The notes beneath the pieces were generated by a model. That model was given only the letters and a program-made list of their open reading frames with translations, had not been told where the DNA came from and did not search any database. The translations under genes were made by a program, and so were the position numbers. A DNA stretch of 64,000 nt. Source: CAVVZJ01 sp963752755. GTDB taxonomy: Bacteria; Planctomycetota; Planctomycetia; Isosphaerales; Isosphaeraceae. The DNA is taken from assembly GCA_963752755.1 (NCBI GenBank), contig CAVVZJ010000001.1:1054001-1118000 (forward strand), written 5' to 3'. Of this stretch, positions 38,944-48,000 are shown one piece after another. Positions within the stretch are counted from its first letter, which is position 1; every line of letters begins with the position of its first letter.

Positions 38944-39939
38944 ATGCCGGAGCGTTCCGGGCGCTGGGCAGCGCGCAGCCGTCGATGCCTTCAACGCCTG
39001 CTGGGTGGTCTCTCGATGGCTCTGGTCCACGCCGATGGGGCCTCCCGCGACGACCTCCGGGGCGACTTCCCCGAGATGTTGCACCTGGATCGTTCCGATC
39101 TGCCGGAGGCGTTACGGCCGTCGTTCGGGTTCGAGGCGGTGTCCGACGATCCAGGCCGCCCGCCCGCCGTGAATCCAACGCACGACCTCCGGAGTCAACA
39201 CGAACGCCTGATGCGTGAACTCAGGATGGCCGAGCAGGTCCAGCGCAGCATGCTGCCGAGGGTCCTGCCGAACCTGCCGGGACTGATTCTGGGGGCGGCG
39301 CTTCGACCCTGTCAGCACATGGCGGGCGACTTCTACAACGCCTTCCGACTCGATCGGGACCACGTCGGCTTCTACGTCGGCGACGTGATGGGCCACGGCC
39401 CGGCCTCGGCCTTGCTGAGTGTTTATGCGATGCGGGTTATCCAGACCAAGCGGATCGAAGGCCACAGCTACGAGATCCTCAAGCCGAGCGAGGCGCTGGC
39501 CGGTTTGAACCGTGAGCTGATCGCGGGCAACTTCCCCGGCGAGCCGTTCGTGACGATGGCTTACGGGGTGCTCGACGTGCCCCGACGCCGCCTGACCTAC
39601 TGCTGCGCCGGCCACCCCCCGGCGCTCCTCCTTCGGCCCGGCGAGTCGCTCTCCGAGCTGGGCGGCGGCGGTCCCTTGCTGGGTGTGCTCGACGACGCCC
39701 GGTTCGAGACCCGCGAGGTCCAGCTTCAGCCGGGCGACCGTTTGGTCTTTTACAGCGACGGCCTGGATGCCGTCGCGTGGGAGCCGCACGGCCGCGGTCT
39801 GACCGCCCTCGCGTCCTGCCTCGCCCAGCAAGATGGCCGCTCACCTCAGGAGTTGATCGACTCGGCCATCCAGTCCGCCTGTCTTGACCACTGGCGCCTT
39901 GACGACCTGACCATGCTGATGGTCGAGATCACGGGATGA
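38944..39939 (+). CDS. SpoIIE/RsbU-type PP2C protein phosphatase
   Basis: 331 residues as opened; the ATG at 39016 is an equally good start and the true start could lie further upstream across an indel. A short coiled stretch 'DLRSQHERLMRELRMAEQVQRSMLPR' is the usual linker before the catalytic domain. The PP2C-like domain shows 'MAGDFYNAFRL', 'GFYVGDVMGHGPASALLS', 'YCCAGHPPALLL', 'LVFYSDGLDAV' and 'LDDLTMLMVEI', which hold the metal-binding Asp residues. Such enzymes dephosphorylate anti-anti-sigma factors in partner-switch systems, but no anti-sigma or STAS gene is adjacent. No sensor domain is seen at the N-terminus. Confidence 0.85.
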   Translation: MPERSGRWAARSRRCLQRLLGGLSMALVHADGASRDDLRGDFPEMLHLDRSDLPEALRPSFGFEAVSDDPGRPPAVNPTHDLRSQHERLMRELRMAEQVQRSMLPRVLPNLPGLILGAALRPCQHMAGDFYNAFRLDRDHVGFYVGDVMGHGPASALLSVYAMRVIQTKRIEGHSYEILKPSEALAGLNRELIAGNFPGEPFVTMAYGVLDVPRRRLTYCCAGHPPALLLRPGESLSELGGGGPLLGVLDDARFETREVQLQPGDRLVFYSDGLDAVAWEPHGRGLTALASCLAQQDGRSPQELIDSAIQSACLDHWRLDDLTMLMVEITG

Positions 39940-40126
39940 GGCTTCGGGAGGGCGCGAGTCGCGGGCCGAATTCGAGACGGATCGAAGACGGCTTGTGGCC
40001 CAGGGCTGCCGGGAACGCCGGGGCGTTGTGTTCTCCGGTCTGCGAGGCGAAACTAGCACTCCACGACGACCGACCGCGGCGCGGAGCGCGTCGGACGACC
40101 GAACCGGTTGCGAGTGGAGTGGAGCG

Positions 40127-41361
40127 ATGTTTGACCTCCCGGCGATCCAGTCTGCCTTGCGCGAGTTCGGCCTCGACGGCTGGCTGCTCTTCGACTTCCG
40201 CGGCAGCAACGTGCTGGCCCGCCGCGTCCTCGACCTCGATCAGAAGCCGATCACCTCGCGGCGGTTCTTCTACCTCGTCCCCGCTCAGGGTGAGCCGCGG
40301 AAGATCGTGCACCGGATCGAGACGGGGGCGCTCGACCATCTGCCGGGAGAGAAGACGGTTTACCTCCGCTGGCAAGAGCTGGAGGAGGCGCTCCGCGAGT
40401 CGGTCGGCGGTCTGAAGCGGCTGGCGATGGAGTACGCGCCGGGGGTGTCGAACCCGTATATCAGCCGGGTGGATGCCGGCACGATCGAGGCCGTCCGCGC
40501 CGCGGGACCCGAGATGGTCTCGTCAGGCGATCTGATTCAGCTTTTCGAGGCGACCTGGGATGACGATCAGTGGTCGATGCACCTGGAGGCCGACGGCCAC
40601 ACCCGCGCGGCGTTCGACCTGGCCTGGCGGTTGATCGCCGATCGGGTGCGATCCGGGCAGACGATCACGGAATGCCAGGTCCAGGCCGCGATTCTCGAGC
40701 ACTTCCGCGAGACGGGCATGACGACGTACAGTCCGCCGATCGTGGGCGTCGGCCCGCACGGCGGCGATCCGCATTTCGAGAACACGCCGCAGAACGATAC
40801 GCCGATCCGGGAGGGGGACTTCGTCCTGATCGACCTCTGGGCCAAGATGGATCGGCCGAAAGCGGTCTATAGCGACCTGACGCGGGTCGGGTTCGTCGGC
40901 GAGCGAGTGCCGGAGAAGTATGAAAAGGTTTTCCAGGCTGTCGCCCAAGCTCGCGATGCAGCGATCGACGCGGTGCGGGCGGCGTTCGCGGCCGGTCGTC
41001 CGATCCGGGGATTCGAGGTGGACGACGCGGCGAGGACGGTGATCGTCAAGGCCGGATATGGAGATCAGTTCATTCATCGGACCGGGCACAGCATCGGCCA
41101 GGAGACGCACGGCAACGGGGCCAACATGGACAACCTCGAAACGCACGACGAGCGGCTCGTCCTGCGAAGGACGTGCTTCTCGGTCGAGCCGGGAATTTAC
41201 CTCGAAGGGGAGTTCGGGATTCGGAGCGAGGTGAACGTCTTCGTGGATGGCAAGGGCCAGGTGCATGTCACCGGCGGGCCACCGCAGGAGCGGGTTCTGG
41301 CGATCTTGAAGGGCGGCATCAAGTCGATTCCAAGGGAAGGGAAACGGGAGACAATCCATGA
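40127..41361 (+). CDS. M24-family metallopeptidase (Xaa-Pro aminopeptidase-like; stop lost)
   Basis: About 405 residues from MFDLPAIQSALREFGLDGWLLFDFRGSNVLARR, with GGAGTGGAG just upstream. It has the creatinase/prolidase N-domain and the pita-bread domain: 'DFVLIDLWAKM', 'VYSDLTRVGFVG', 'FIHRTGHSIGQETHGNGANM', 'CFSVEPGIYLEGEFGIRSEVNVFV'. The metal ligands (two Asp, His, two Glu) are all visible. Homology ends near 41330, but the frame has no stop there and runs on to 42835 inside the next gene. I place the end at the ATGA overlap with the transporter on the assumption that one base is wrong near 41330. Probably a cytosolic peptidase. Confidence 0.82.
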
Positions 41362-42761
41362 CGGAGACGGGAGCCTCCGAGGCGCCCCGGCCGCGTCGCG
41401 GCTGGCTGGAGGCGCTGGGCTTGCACCGGCCGGAGCTGCGGGCCTGGGCGTTGTACGACTGGGCGAACTCGGCGATGGTCACGACGATCATCGCCGCGGT
41501 CTTTCCCATTTATTACGGCCAGGTCGCCTGCGCGGGCTTCCGCAAAGGGTTGAGCACGCAATACTATGCGACGGCCACGACGATCGGCATGGTTATCATC
41601 GCCGTGCTGGCGCCGATCCTCGGCACGATCGCCGACACGCGGCCGATCAAGAAGCGGCTGCTCGGCGGCTTCATGGCGCTGGGGGTGGCGACGGTCGCGG
41701 CCATGTTCTTCATCCAGCGCGGCGACTGGCTGCTCGCCTCGACGCTGTTCATCCTGGCGAACATCGGGGCCAACGGCAGCTTCGTCTTTTACGATGCGCT
41801 TCTGCCGCACGTCGCCCGCGAGGACGAGGTCGATCGGGTCTCGACGGCCGGCTATGCACTCGGTTACATCGGCGGCGGGTTGCTGCTGGCGTTGAACCTG
41901 GCCTGGATTCAGAAGCCGGAGTGGTTCGGGTTGCCGTCGGGGCCGAACCTCACACCGTCGCAGGAGACGTTGCCGGCGCGATTGGCGTTCGTCTCGGTGG
42001 CGGTCTGGTGGGTGGTCTTCTCGATCCCGATGTTCCGGAGGGTGTCGGAGCCGCCGGTGAGGCTGGAGTCGGACGAGAACCGGGGGCAGAACCCGTTGAA
42101 GGTCGCCTTCGTGCGGCTGGGCGAGACGGGCCGGGCGCTGAGGCGTTACAAGAACGGGTTCCTGATGCTGCTCGCCTTCCTGATTTACAACGACGGCATC
42201 GGGACGATCATCCGGATGGCAACCAAGTATGGCGAGGAGCTGGGCATCGGCGAGGGGACGATGATCCTCTCCTTGATCGTCGTGCAGTTTGTGGGCATCC
42301 CGTTCGCGTTCGCGTTCGGCATCCTGGCGGAGCATTTCCGGGCGAAGAACCTGATCCTGATGTCGCTGGTGGTCTATGTCGGGATCAGCATCCTCGGTTA
42401 CTTCATGAAGTCGAACTGGCATTTCGTCCTGCTCGCGGTGCTGGTGGCGACGGTGCAGGGGGGGAGCCAGGCGCTCAGCCGTTCGCTCTTTGCGAGCCTG
42501 ATTCCGCGCGACCGGTCGGGGGAGTTCTTCGGTTTCTTCGCCGTCGTGGAGAAGTTCGCCGGGATCGCCGGGCCGGCTCTGTTCGCCTTGAGCATCGCCC
42601 TGACCGGATCGACGCGGGGCTCGATCCTGACGGTTATCCCCTTCTTTCTCGTCGGCGGGGCCTTGCTTTGGATGGTCGATGTGGAGGGCGGTCGGAAGGC
42701 GGCCCGGGCCGGGGAGCAGGAGAAGCCGGAGTTAGATCGGCAGACAATCGATGTTGCATGA
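41358..42761 (+). CDS. UMF1/Atg22-like MFS transporter
   Basis: 467 residues, intact, about 12 hydrophobic helices. It opens 'LRAWALYDWANSAMVTTIIAAVFPIYY', the hallmark of the UMF1 family that includes eukaryotic vacuolar Atg22. Further motifs are 'TADTRP.KKRLL'-like 'IADTRPIKKRLLGGFM', 'SFVFYDALLPHVA' and 'GGSQALSRSLFASLIP'. Atg22 exports amino acids from vacuoles; the bacterial proteins are poorly studied. GGGAG lies 7 nt upstream of the ATG. It overlaps the M24 peptidase end by a few bases, so the two are likely co-translated, which would fit peptide turnover followed by amino-acid transport. Confidence 0.92.
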   Translation: MTETGASEAPRPRRGWLEALGLHRPELRAWALYDWANSAMVTTIIAAVFPIYYGQVACAGFRKGLSTQYYATATTIGMVIIAVLAPILGTIADTRPIKKRLLGGFMALGVATVAAMFFIQRGDWLLASTLFILANIGANGSFVFYDALLPHVAREDEVDRVSTAGYALGYIGGGLLLALNLAWIQKPEWFGLPSGPNLTPSQETLPARLAFVSVAVWWVVFSIPMFRRVSEPPVRLESDENRGQNPLKVAFVRLGETGRALRRYKNGFLMLLAFLIYNDGIGTIIRMATKYGEELGIGEGTMILSLIVVQFVGIPFAFAFGILAEHFRAKNLILMSLVVYVGISILGYFMKSNWHFVLLAVLVATVQGGSQALSRSLFASLIPRDRSGEFFGFFAVVEKFAGIAGPALFALSIALTGSTRGSILTVIPFFLVGGALLWMVDVEGGRKAARAGEQEKPELDRQTIDVA

Positions 42762-42843
42762 GTTTTAAAGCCATGCAAACGGCGTGTGTCGCAGCCAGGT
42801 CAGAGGACAGGCGTCCGATGATCCCGGCCCCATGAGGAATCGC

Positions 42844-43308
42844 CTATTCGGAACAGGAGGGATCAATTCGCTTCACATCGGTTGCCGCGTCGGTTCGCGC
42901 CGCTGCAGAGCGAAGAACGGCATCCGTTCTGTATCGAGATCGAACTCGACGTGGAACGCGACGATGAGACCGGGATGTGTGTGGGTTCCTGGAAGCTCGT
43001 GTTGTTATCGAACCGGGCCTGGCCGGGCCGTCTGTTGACCAGGCACGACGCCCAGGATGAACCGGCTCTCGACGTCGATTGCGATGTGGTCCCAGGTGTC
43101 CCCCTGGCGATCGTCGGCCGGGTAGCCGGGAGTCAAGCAGTGGTGTGCCCCGGCGCTGGGAGAAGCGAGCCTTGCAGGTGCGGCAGCGGAGCATGCGGCG
43201 GGCCTTGTCAGGGCCGTAGCGGCTGGTCAACGTCCGATTTCCGGCCCCCCGTTTTCCGTGGTCGGGGCACTGGGAATTCAGGCAACAGAAGTGGGCGAGG
43301 TCGTCCAT
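42844..43308 (-). pseudogene. IS1-like transposase remnant
   Basis: The start reads MDDLAHFCCLNSQCPDHGKR then 'YGPDKARRMLRCRTCKARFSQRRGTPL', the zinc-ribbon head of IS1-type transposases. After a frame change the strand encodes 'GDTWDHIAIDVESRFILGVVPGQQTA', the first part of the DDE catalytic domain. The stretch between head and catalytic core (helix-turn-helix part) and everything after it are missing, so it is a decayed fragment. I saw no terminal inverted repeats. It stands next to an integrase remnant. Confidence 0.65.
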
Positions 43309-43393
43309 GGTGCGGCTCCACCGATGCGATCCTCAAGGCTGAGGTTGCTTTGCGCCATTCCCATGAGTTCGACAATCGGACTGGGTTCGTGCA

Positions 43394-43576
43394 ATGATGT
43401 CATGCCACGAGGCACTGTCCGGCGGAGGATGCCGAGTGGTGGGATGAGCTGACCCACGACGACGACCCACCGGCACCGAGACGGACGCCGACGACCCCGC
43501 CTATCACGCCTACCTCGATCGGCTGGCCGAAGAGCGCGACGCGGAGAATTGGTTGTGCCGCGGCCTGTTGTGCTGA
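43394..43576 (+). pseudogene. Small acidic ORF remnant before the integrase
   Basis: With one base removed near 43432 and one restored near 43478 it reads MMSCHEALS, then 'DAEWWDELTHDDDPPAP', then 'DDPAYHAYLDRLAEERDAE', and stops at 43574-43576. It looks like a short accessory protein of a mobile element. I do not recognise its family. Confidence 0.3.
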
Positions 43577-43689
43577 CTGTCCGACGCCCCCGGGCCGGCA
43601 AGGTGCCGGGGGGCTCTGTCCGAGGATCACCGATTCGGAAGCACAAGCTGTGTTCCAGGAACGACCCTGAAAAGCCCCAAGGAGAAGTG

Positions 43690-44522
43690 AGCCGGCCGAC
43701 CGTCGCCGGGTCCGGCGCCCCCTGACGGAAACCGAGTTGCGGACGCTGATCGAGACGGTCCGGAACGCCCCGGCGTGGCAAGGGGTGAGCGGCTCGGTCC
43801 GCGCTATCCTGTACGCTCTCGCCGCGATGACCGGCTTGCGACGGGGCGAGTTGAAGACCCTGACCCCCCGACTCATTCCGGCTGGACGATTGCCCCGCCA
43901 CGGTGGTTTGCGAGGCCGGTTACACGAAGAACGGGGCGAGAGCCGAACAGCCGATCCCGGATTCGCTGGCCCGGACCCTCCGAGCCTGGCTCGCCACCAA
44001 GCCCTCCGGGAAACCTGTCTTCGGCAAGCTCCCGCAGAAAACCGGCTTGATGCTGAAAGTCGACCTCCGGTGTTGCGGGATTGAGGCCGAAGACGACTCG
44101 GGCCGAGTCGTGGACATGCACTCGCTCCGCCATGGGTACATCACGACGCCGGCGAGGCCAGGGGCCCGGTCAAGACGCTCCAGGCGATGGCCCGCCACTC
44201 CGACCCAAAGCTGACGCTGAACGTCTATTCCCACGTCTCCGTCTTCAACACCAGCAAGGCCGTCGAGGCGCTGCCGGACCTGACCGAGCCCGGCCTGAAC
44301 GTCGAAAAAGCTGCGGCCACGGGGGCGGACGGCCAACCCATCAGCGTTCCCCTTGCCCACTATTTGCCCACCGGAGGGGACGGACAGGGTCGCAAGCCGT
44401 CGGAAACTGTCGCGATGAATGGCCCGAAAACTTCCAATTCGGAATCACGCAACTTCGTTGCTATGTTGGGGTTGAGGCGCGAACAGTCGGGCCGAGACGG
44501 GTTCTGTCGGAAGGGTGGCTGA
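43690..44522 (+). pseudogene. Tyrosine-recombinase (integrase) remnant ending inside tRNA-His
   Basis: Only the catalytic domain remains: 'RRPLTETELRTLIETVRNAPAW', 'AAMTGLRRGELKTLTP' with the first catalytic Arg, 'DMHSLRHGYIT' (H-x-x-R), 'ARHSDPKLTLNVYSHV' with the final His and the Tyr nucleophile. Breaks lie near 43870 and 44150. The arm-binding and core-binding N-terminal domains are absent, so it is not a functional full-length enzyme. The last codons (RKGG) and the stop at 44520-44522 are formed by the 3' end of the tRNA-His gene, so the junction is an attachment site of the lost element. Confidence 0.75.
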
Positions 44523-44587
44523 CGGGATTCGAACCCGCGATCCCCAGATCCACAATCTGGTGCGTTAACCGCTACGCCACAGCCACC
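44514..44587 (-). tRNA. tRNA-His (GTG)
   Basis: Cloverleaf on the minus strand: acceptor GTGGCTG/CAGCCAC, D arm with AGCGGTTAACGC, anticodon stem CCAGA/TCTGG with loop TTGTGGA (anticodon GTG), T arm with GGTTCGAATCC. An encoded G at -1 (44587) pairs with C73 (44514), the identity mark of tRNA-His. CCA is not encoded. Its 3' end overlaps the stop codon of an integrase remnant. Confidence 0.95.
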
Positions 44588-45080
44588 GTCGTTAGCTAGT
44601 GGTATGATACGATAAGGCCGACCGAGGTTCAGGTCAAGCTGTTGGGGGCAGCAGAATTGTTTCAAAGGGAGCTGTCGGGGCGAGACGTTGGTGCGTTTGG
44701 GTCAGCGAAGGGTCCGGGGCGTGCACGGCGTTGGCGAGTCAGCGAGGTGGGGATGTCGGGACTTTGAGGGAAAAGGGGCCGAGAGTCTCGTGGGGTAGGA
44801 TCGGCATCGGTTGCACAGTGTTGGCTTGGCACGACGGGAGGGCGTTGGAAGGGTCGGTGAGAGGTCGGGGATGACGGACTGAGTCGCGAACGATCGGAGT
44901 TTTCGATCGTAGAGCAAGAGGGGACGGATCGGGCGGTCCATCGTAGAATAGAGAGAGGTGCGGGCGCGGAACCTTCGCTCGGAAGCGGAGGAGCGGGCCT
45001 GAGCCGAGACCGTCGCGGTCACGTCCTGTTCGACCCGATCCGAATTGCAAAGCGAATCCGACCGACGCCGGGGACCGTTT
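44588..45080. other. 493-bp intergenic region before the kinase gene
   Basis: Apart from the tRNA promoter, nothing is recognised. Several G-rich tracts on the + strand (GGGGATGTCGGGACTTTGAGGG near 44750) are present but there is no supported gene. Confidence 0.4.
44609..44637 (-). promoter_or_regulatory. Promoter of tRNA-His
   Basis: On the minus strand TTGACC (44637-44632), a 17-nt spacer and TATCGT (44614-44609). Transcription would begin near 44602, about 15 nt before the tRNA. Confidence 0.6.
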
Positions 45081-48000
45081 ATGTCCACGCCCGACACCGA
45101 GTCGACTCCAAACATCAAGCCGGGACCGAACCCGTCAGGCAACCCGCCGCAGGTGGGCAGCTACCGGCTCATCGAGCAGCTCGGCACGGGTGGCATGAGC
45201 AGCGTCTTCCGCGCCGTGCATGCCGACAGTGGTCATGAGGTCGCGATCAAGATCCTGCCGCGGAGCCTGGCTCGTAACCCCACGATGCTCCAGCGGTTTC
45301 TGCGCGAGGCCAAGAGCGCCGAGTCGCTGCAGAACCCGCACATCGTCGAGATCTTCGACCGCGGGAGCGAGGATGGTCGTTATTACATCGTCCTGGAATT
45401 CATGCCCGGAGGCGACCTGCACGACTGGGTCCGCAGTCGTGGGCCCTTGTCGGTTGGCGAGGTCGTCGAGGTCATCCGGTCGGCTGCGTTGGGGTTGAAG
45501 CACGCCGCCGCCCAGGGATTGATTCATCGCGACATCAAGCCGGCCAATCTGCTCCGGACCGCCGATGGACACGTCAAGGTGACTGACCTCGGGCTGGCAC
45601 TGCAACTGAGCGACGAGGACGAGCGCGTCACCCGCGACGGCACGACCGTCGGCACGGTGGATTACATGGCCCCCGAGCAGGCTCGCGACAGCCGGGCGAC
45701 GAGCGTTCGAAGCGACATCTATTCGCTCGGCTGCACCTTCTACTTCCTGCTCACCGGTCAGGCCCCCTTCCCCGGCGGCGCCGTGCCCGAGAAGCTTCGT
45801 CGCCACGCGTACGAGGCCGCCCCGGACGTCCGCCAGATCCGGCCCGACGTGCCCGAGGAGCTGGCCGAACTGATCCAGCGGATGATGGCCAAGAAGCCGG
45901 AGCGGCGATTCGTCGATTATGATCACCTCCTCATGGCGCTCGACGAGCTGGCGATCGCCCCACCTCGCGAAGCTCCGACCGCGATCATCGACGACGAGCC
46001 CGAGACCCGCATGCCCGAGGGCGACGAGCCCTTGATGGCTCTCATCGACGACGAGGCCGAGAGCGCCGACCAGGGCGACGGGGGGCCGCCCGTCGCGAGC
46101 GAGGAGCCGGTGTTGACGGCCCTCATCGACGACGAGGACGACGACGCTGCCGGCTCGGCAGGCTTCACGCTGGGTCCGCCGGCCTCAGGCGTGGCCGGTC
46201 CGGGCTCGACGAAATCGACACCAGTGGTGCCGGGACGTCGTGAACCCGCGCCGGCCGGGTCCGGGGCCGAAATCAATCTCGCGGCGTTGTCGGGTGTCGA
46301 GGATGAGTCGCCGGGCCGCTCGACCCGTCGACGGCCGCCCTCCGGACCCGAGCTGGGCGACGGCCCCAGGTCCGCCCCGGCGCCTGCTCCGGGTCGCTCG
46401 CGACTCCCCGACCCACAGGCCGAGCCGATTCCGTTGCTCGACCACCGCACGGCCGAAGAGGGCATGGAAGGTCCGGTCACCGCGCCGAGGCCGCAGGAAG
46501 TCACGGGCACGCCGCTCTCCGTGTTACTGCTGCGGGGAGCCCTGGCGGGTCTGGTCCTTGTCTTCCTCGGAATCGGGGTCTCGCACCTGCTCTCGGCCGT
46601 CGGCAGCCGGCCAGGTTCGGGTAGCGCGGGGATCGACCTGGGCCGTTCCCAGGATGCCGAGGCCGTGCCCGAAACGATCGAGACCATACCCGACGACGGC
46701 TTGGGTGGTCTGGCGGTCGGCCTACCGCACCGCGTCGCGGGACGGCAGGCGCCGGCCTCCTGGAGCGAGCCGGTCGACCGGAGAGAGCATCCCTCCGAAC
46801 TGCCGAAGTATCCGACGGAGCGGGTCGAGGCGCTCGGGCTCGGCAACGCCGAGCCGGGGCGGGTGGACATGCCGCCCTCGCCGATCGTCGTCGTGAACCG
46901 GGCCGCCGAGGTCCACGACCGCGAGCACCAGCGCGATCTTCAACAGGCGTTCGACACCATCAGCGGCACGGTCGAGATCGACGATGATGGCCCGATCTTC
47001 GAGCACGATTTCCGTGTCCACGGCCGCGAGCGGCTGATCCGCGCCGGCACGGGGCGTCGGCCGATCGTGGTCGTGCGGCCGTCGAAGTTGGCGTCCGTCC
47101 GGAGCCGGCCGGCGGTCGTCGTGCTCGACGACACGAGCCTGACCATCGAGGGGATCGACCTGGTCGTGCGAGCCAGCGACCTGACACCCAATCAGCGGGC
47201 GCTCTTCCTCTGCCTCGACGGCTCGGAGCTGACCCTCCGCGACTGCACGATCACGGTCGAGGGTCCGATCGAACGGCCCCTGGCGGTGGTCCAGGTGGGC
47301 GTGCCAGCGAAGCCGGGTCAGAACGCGACGTCGACGGTTCGGCTGGAGCGTACCCTGGTCCGAGGGCCTGGCCTGACCGCCGTCTGGCTGGCCGAGGGGC
47401 CGGCCGAGGTCGTGGTGAGTCGCTCGGCCGTGCTCGCGGGCGATGCCCCCGTGTTCAACATCTCCGGCGGGGCGAAGCCGGAGCGAGCGTTGAAGCTGCT
47501 CGGCTCGATCGTGGCCACCTCCGGTCCCGTCATCGAGCTCGCCGGCATGCCGGCCGGTCCCGCGGCAAGACCGCTGACCGTCCGCGCCCTGGGCACGACG
47601 TTCGCTCGTGCCGAGGGCGGAGGAACCTCGGGCGCCGGCCTGGTGATGCTCCGCGAACCGCCCAACGGCGGCCCGAAGGGGCCTGGGGTGGACTGGCAGG
47701 GCGATCACAACCGCTTCGACGGCTGGTCTCCCGTCGCCTCGGCCGGGGCGAATCGCCCGGTGGCGCTGGCCGATCTGGAGGCGATCCGCCGGGCGTCGCC
47801 CGCTTCCGATGCCGCCAGCCGCGCCGTCGGCAACGCCTGGTCCTCGGCGACGCAGGCGGGCTGGATCTCGCCCGCGGACCTGATCCCGCCCTTCTCCGAG
47901 CTGGAGCCGATCCTCGCCCACGTCGCCGCACCGACGCCGAACCTGCGGGCCTGGTCGCTGGACGCCTTCGATCGCCTGCCGGTCGCCGTCGCTGGCGGCA

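Noticed and set aside
41362..42835. C-terminal half of a 946-residue M24 fusion protein
   Set aside because: The added part is a shadow of the UMF1 transporter frame; missing stop is best explained by one base error.
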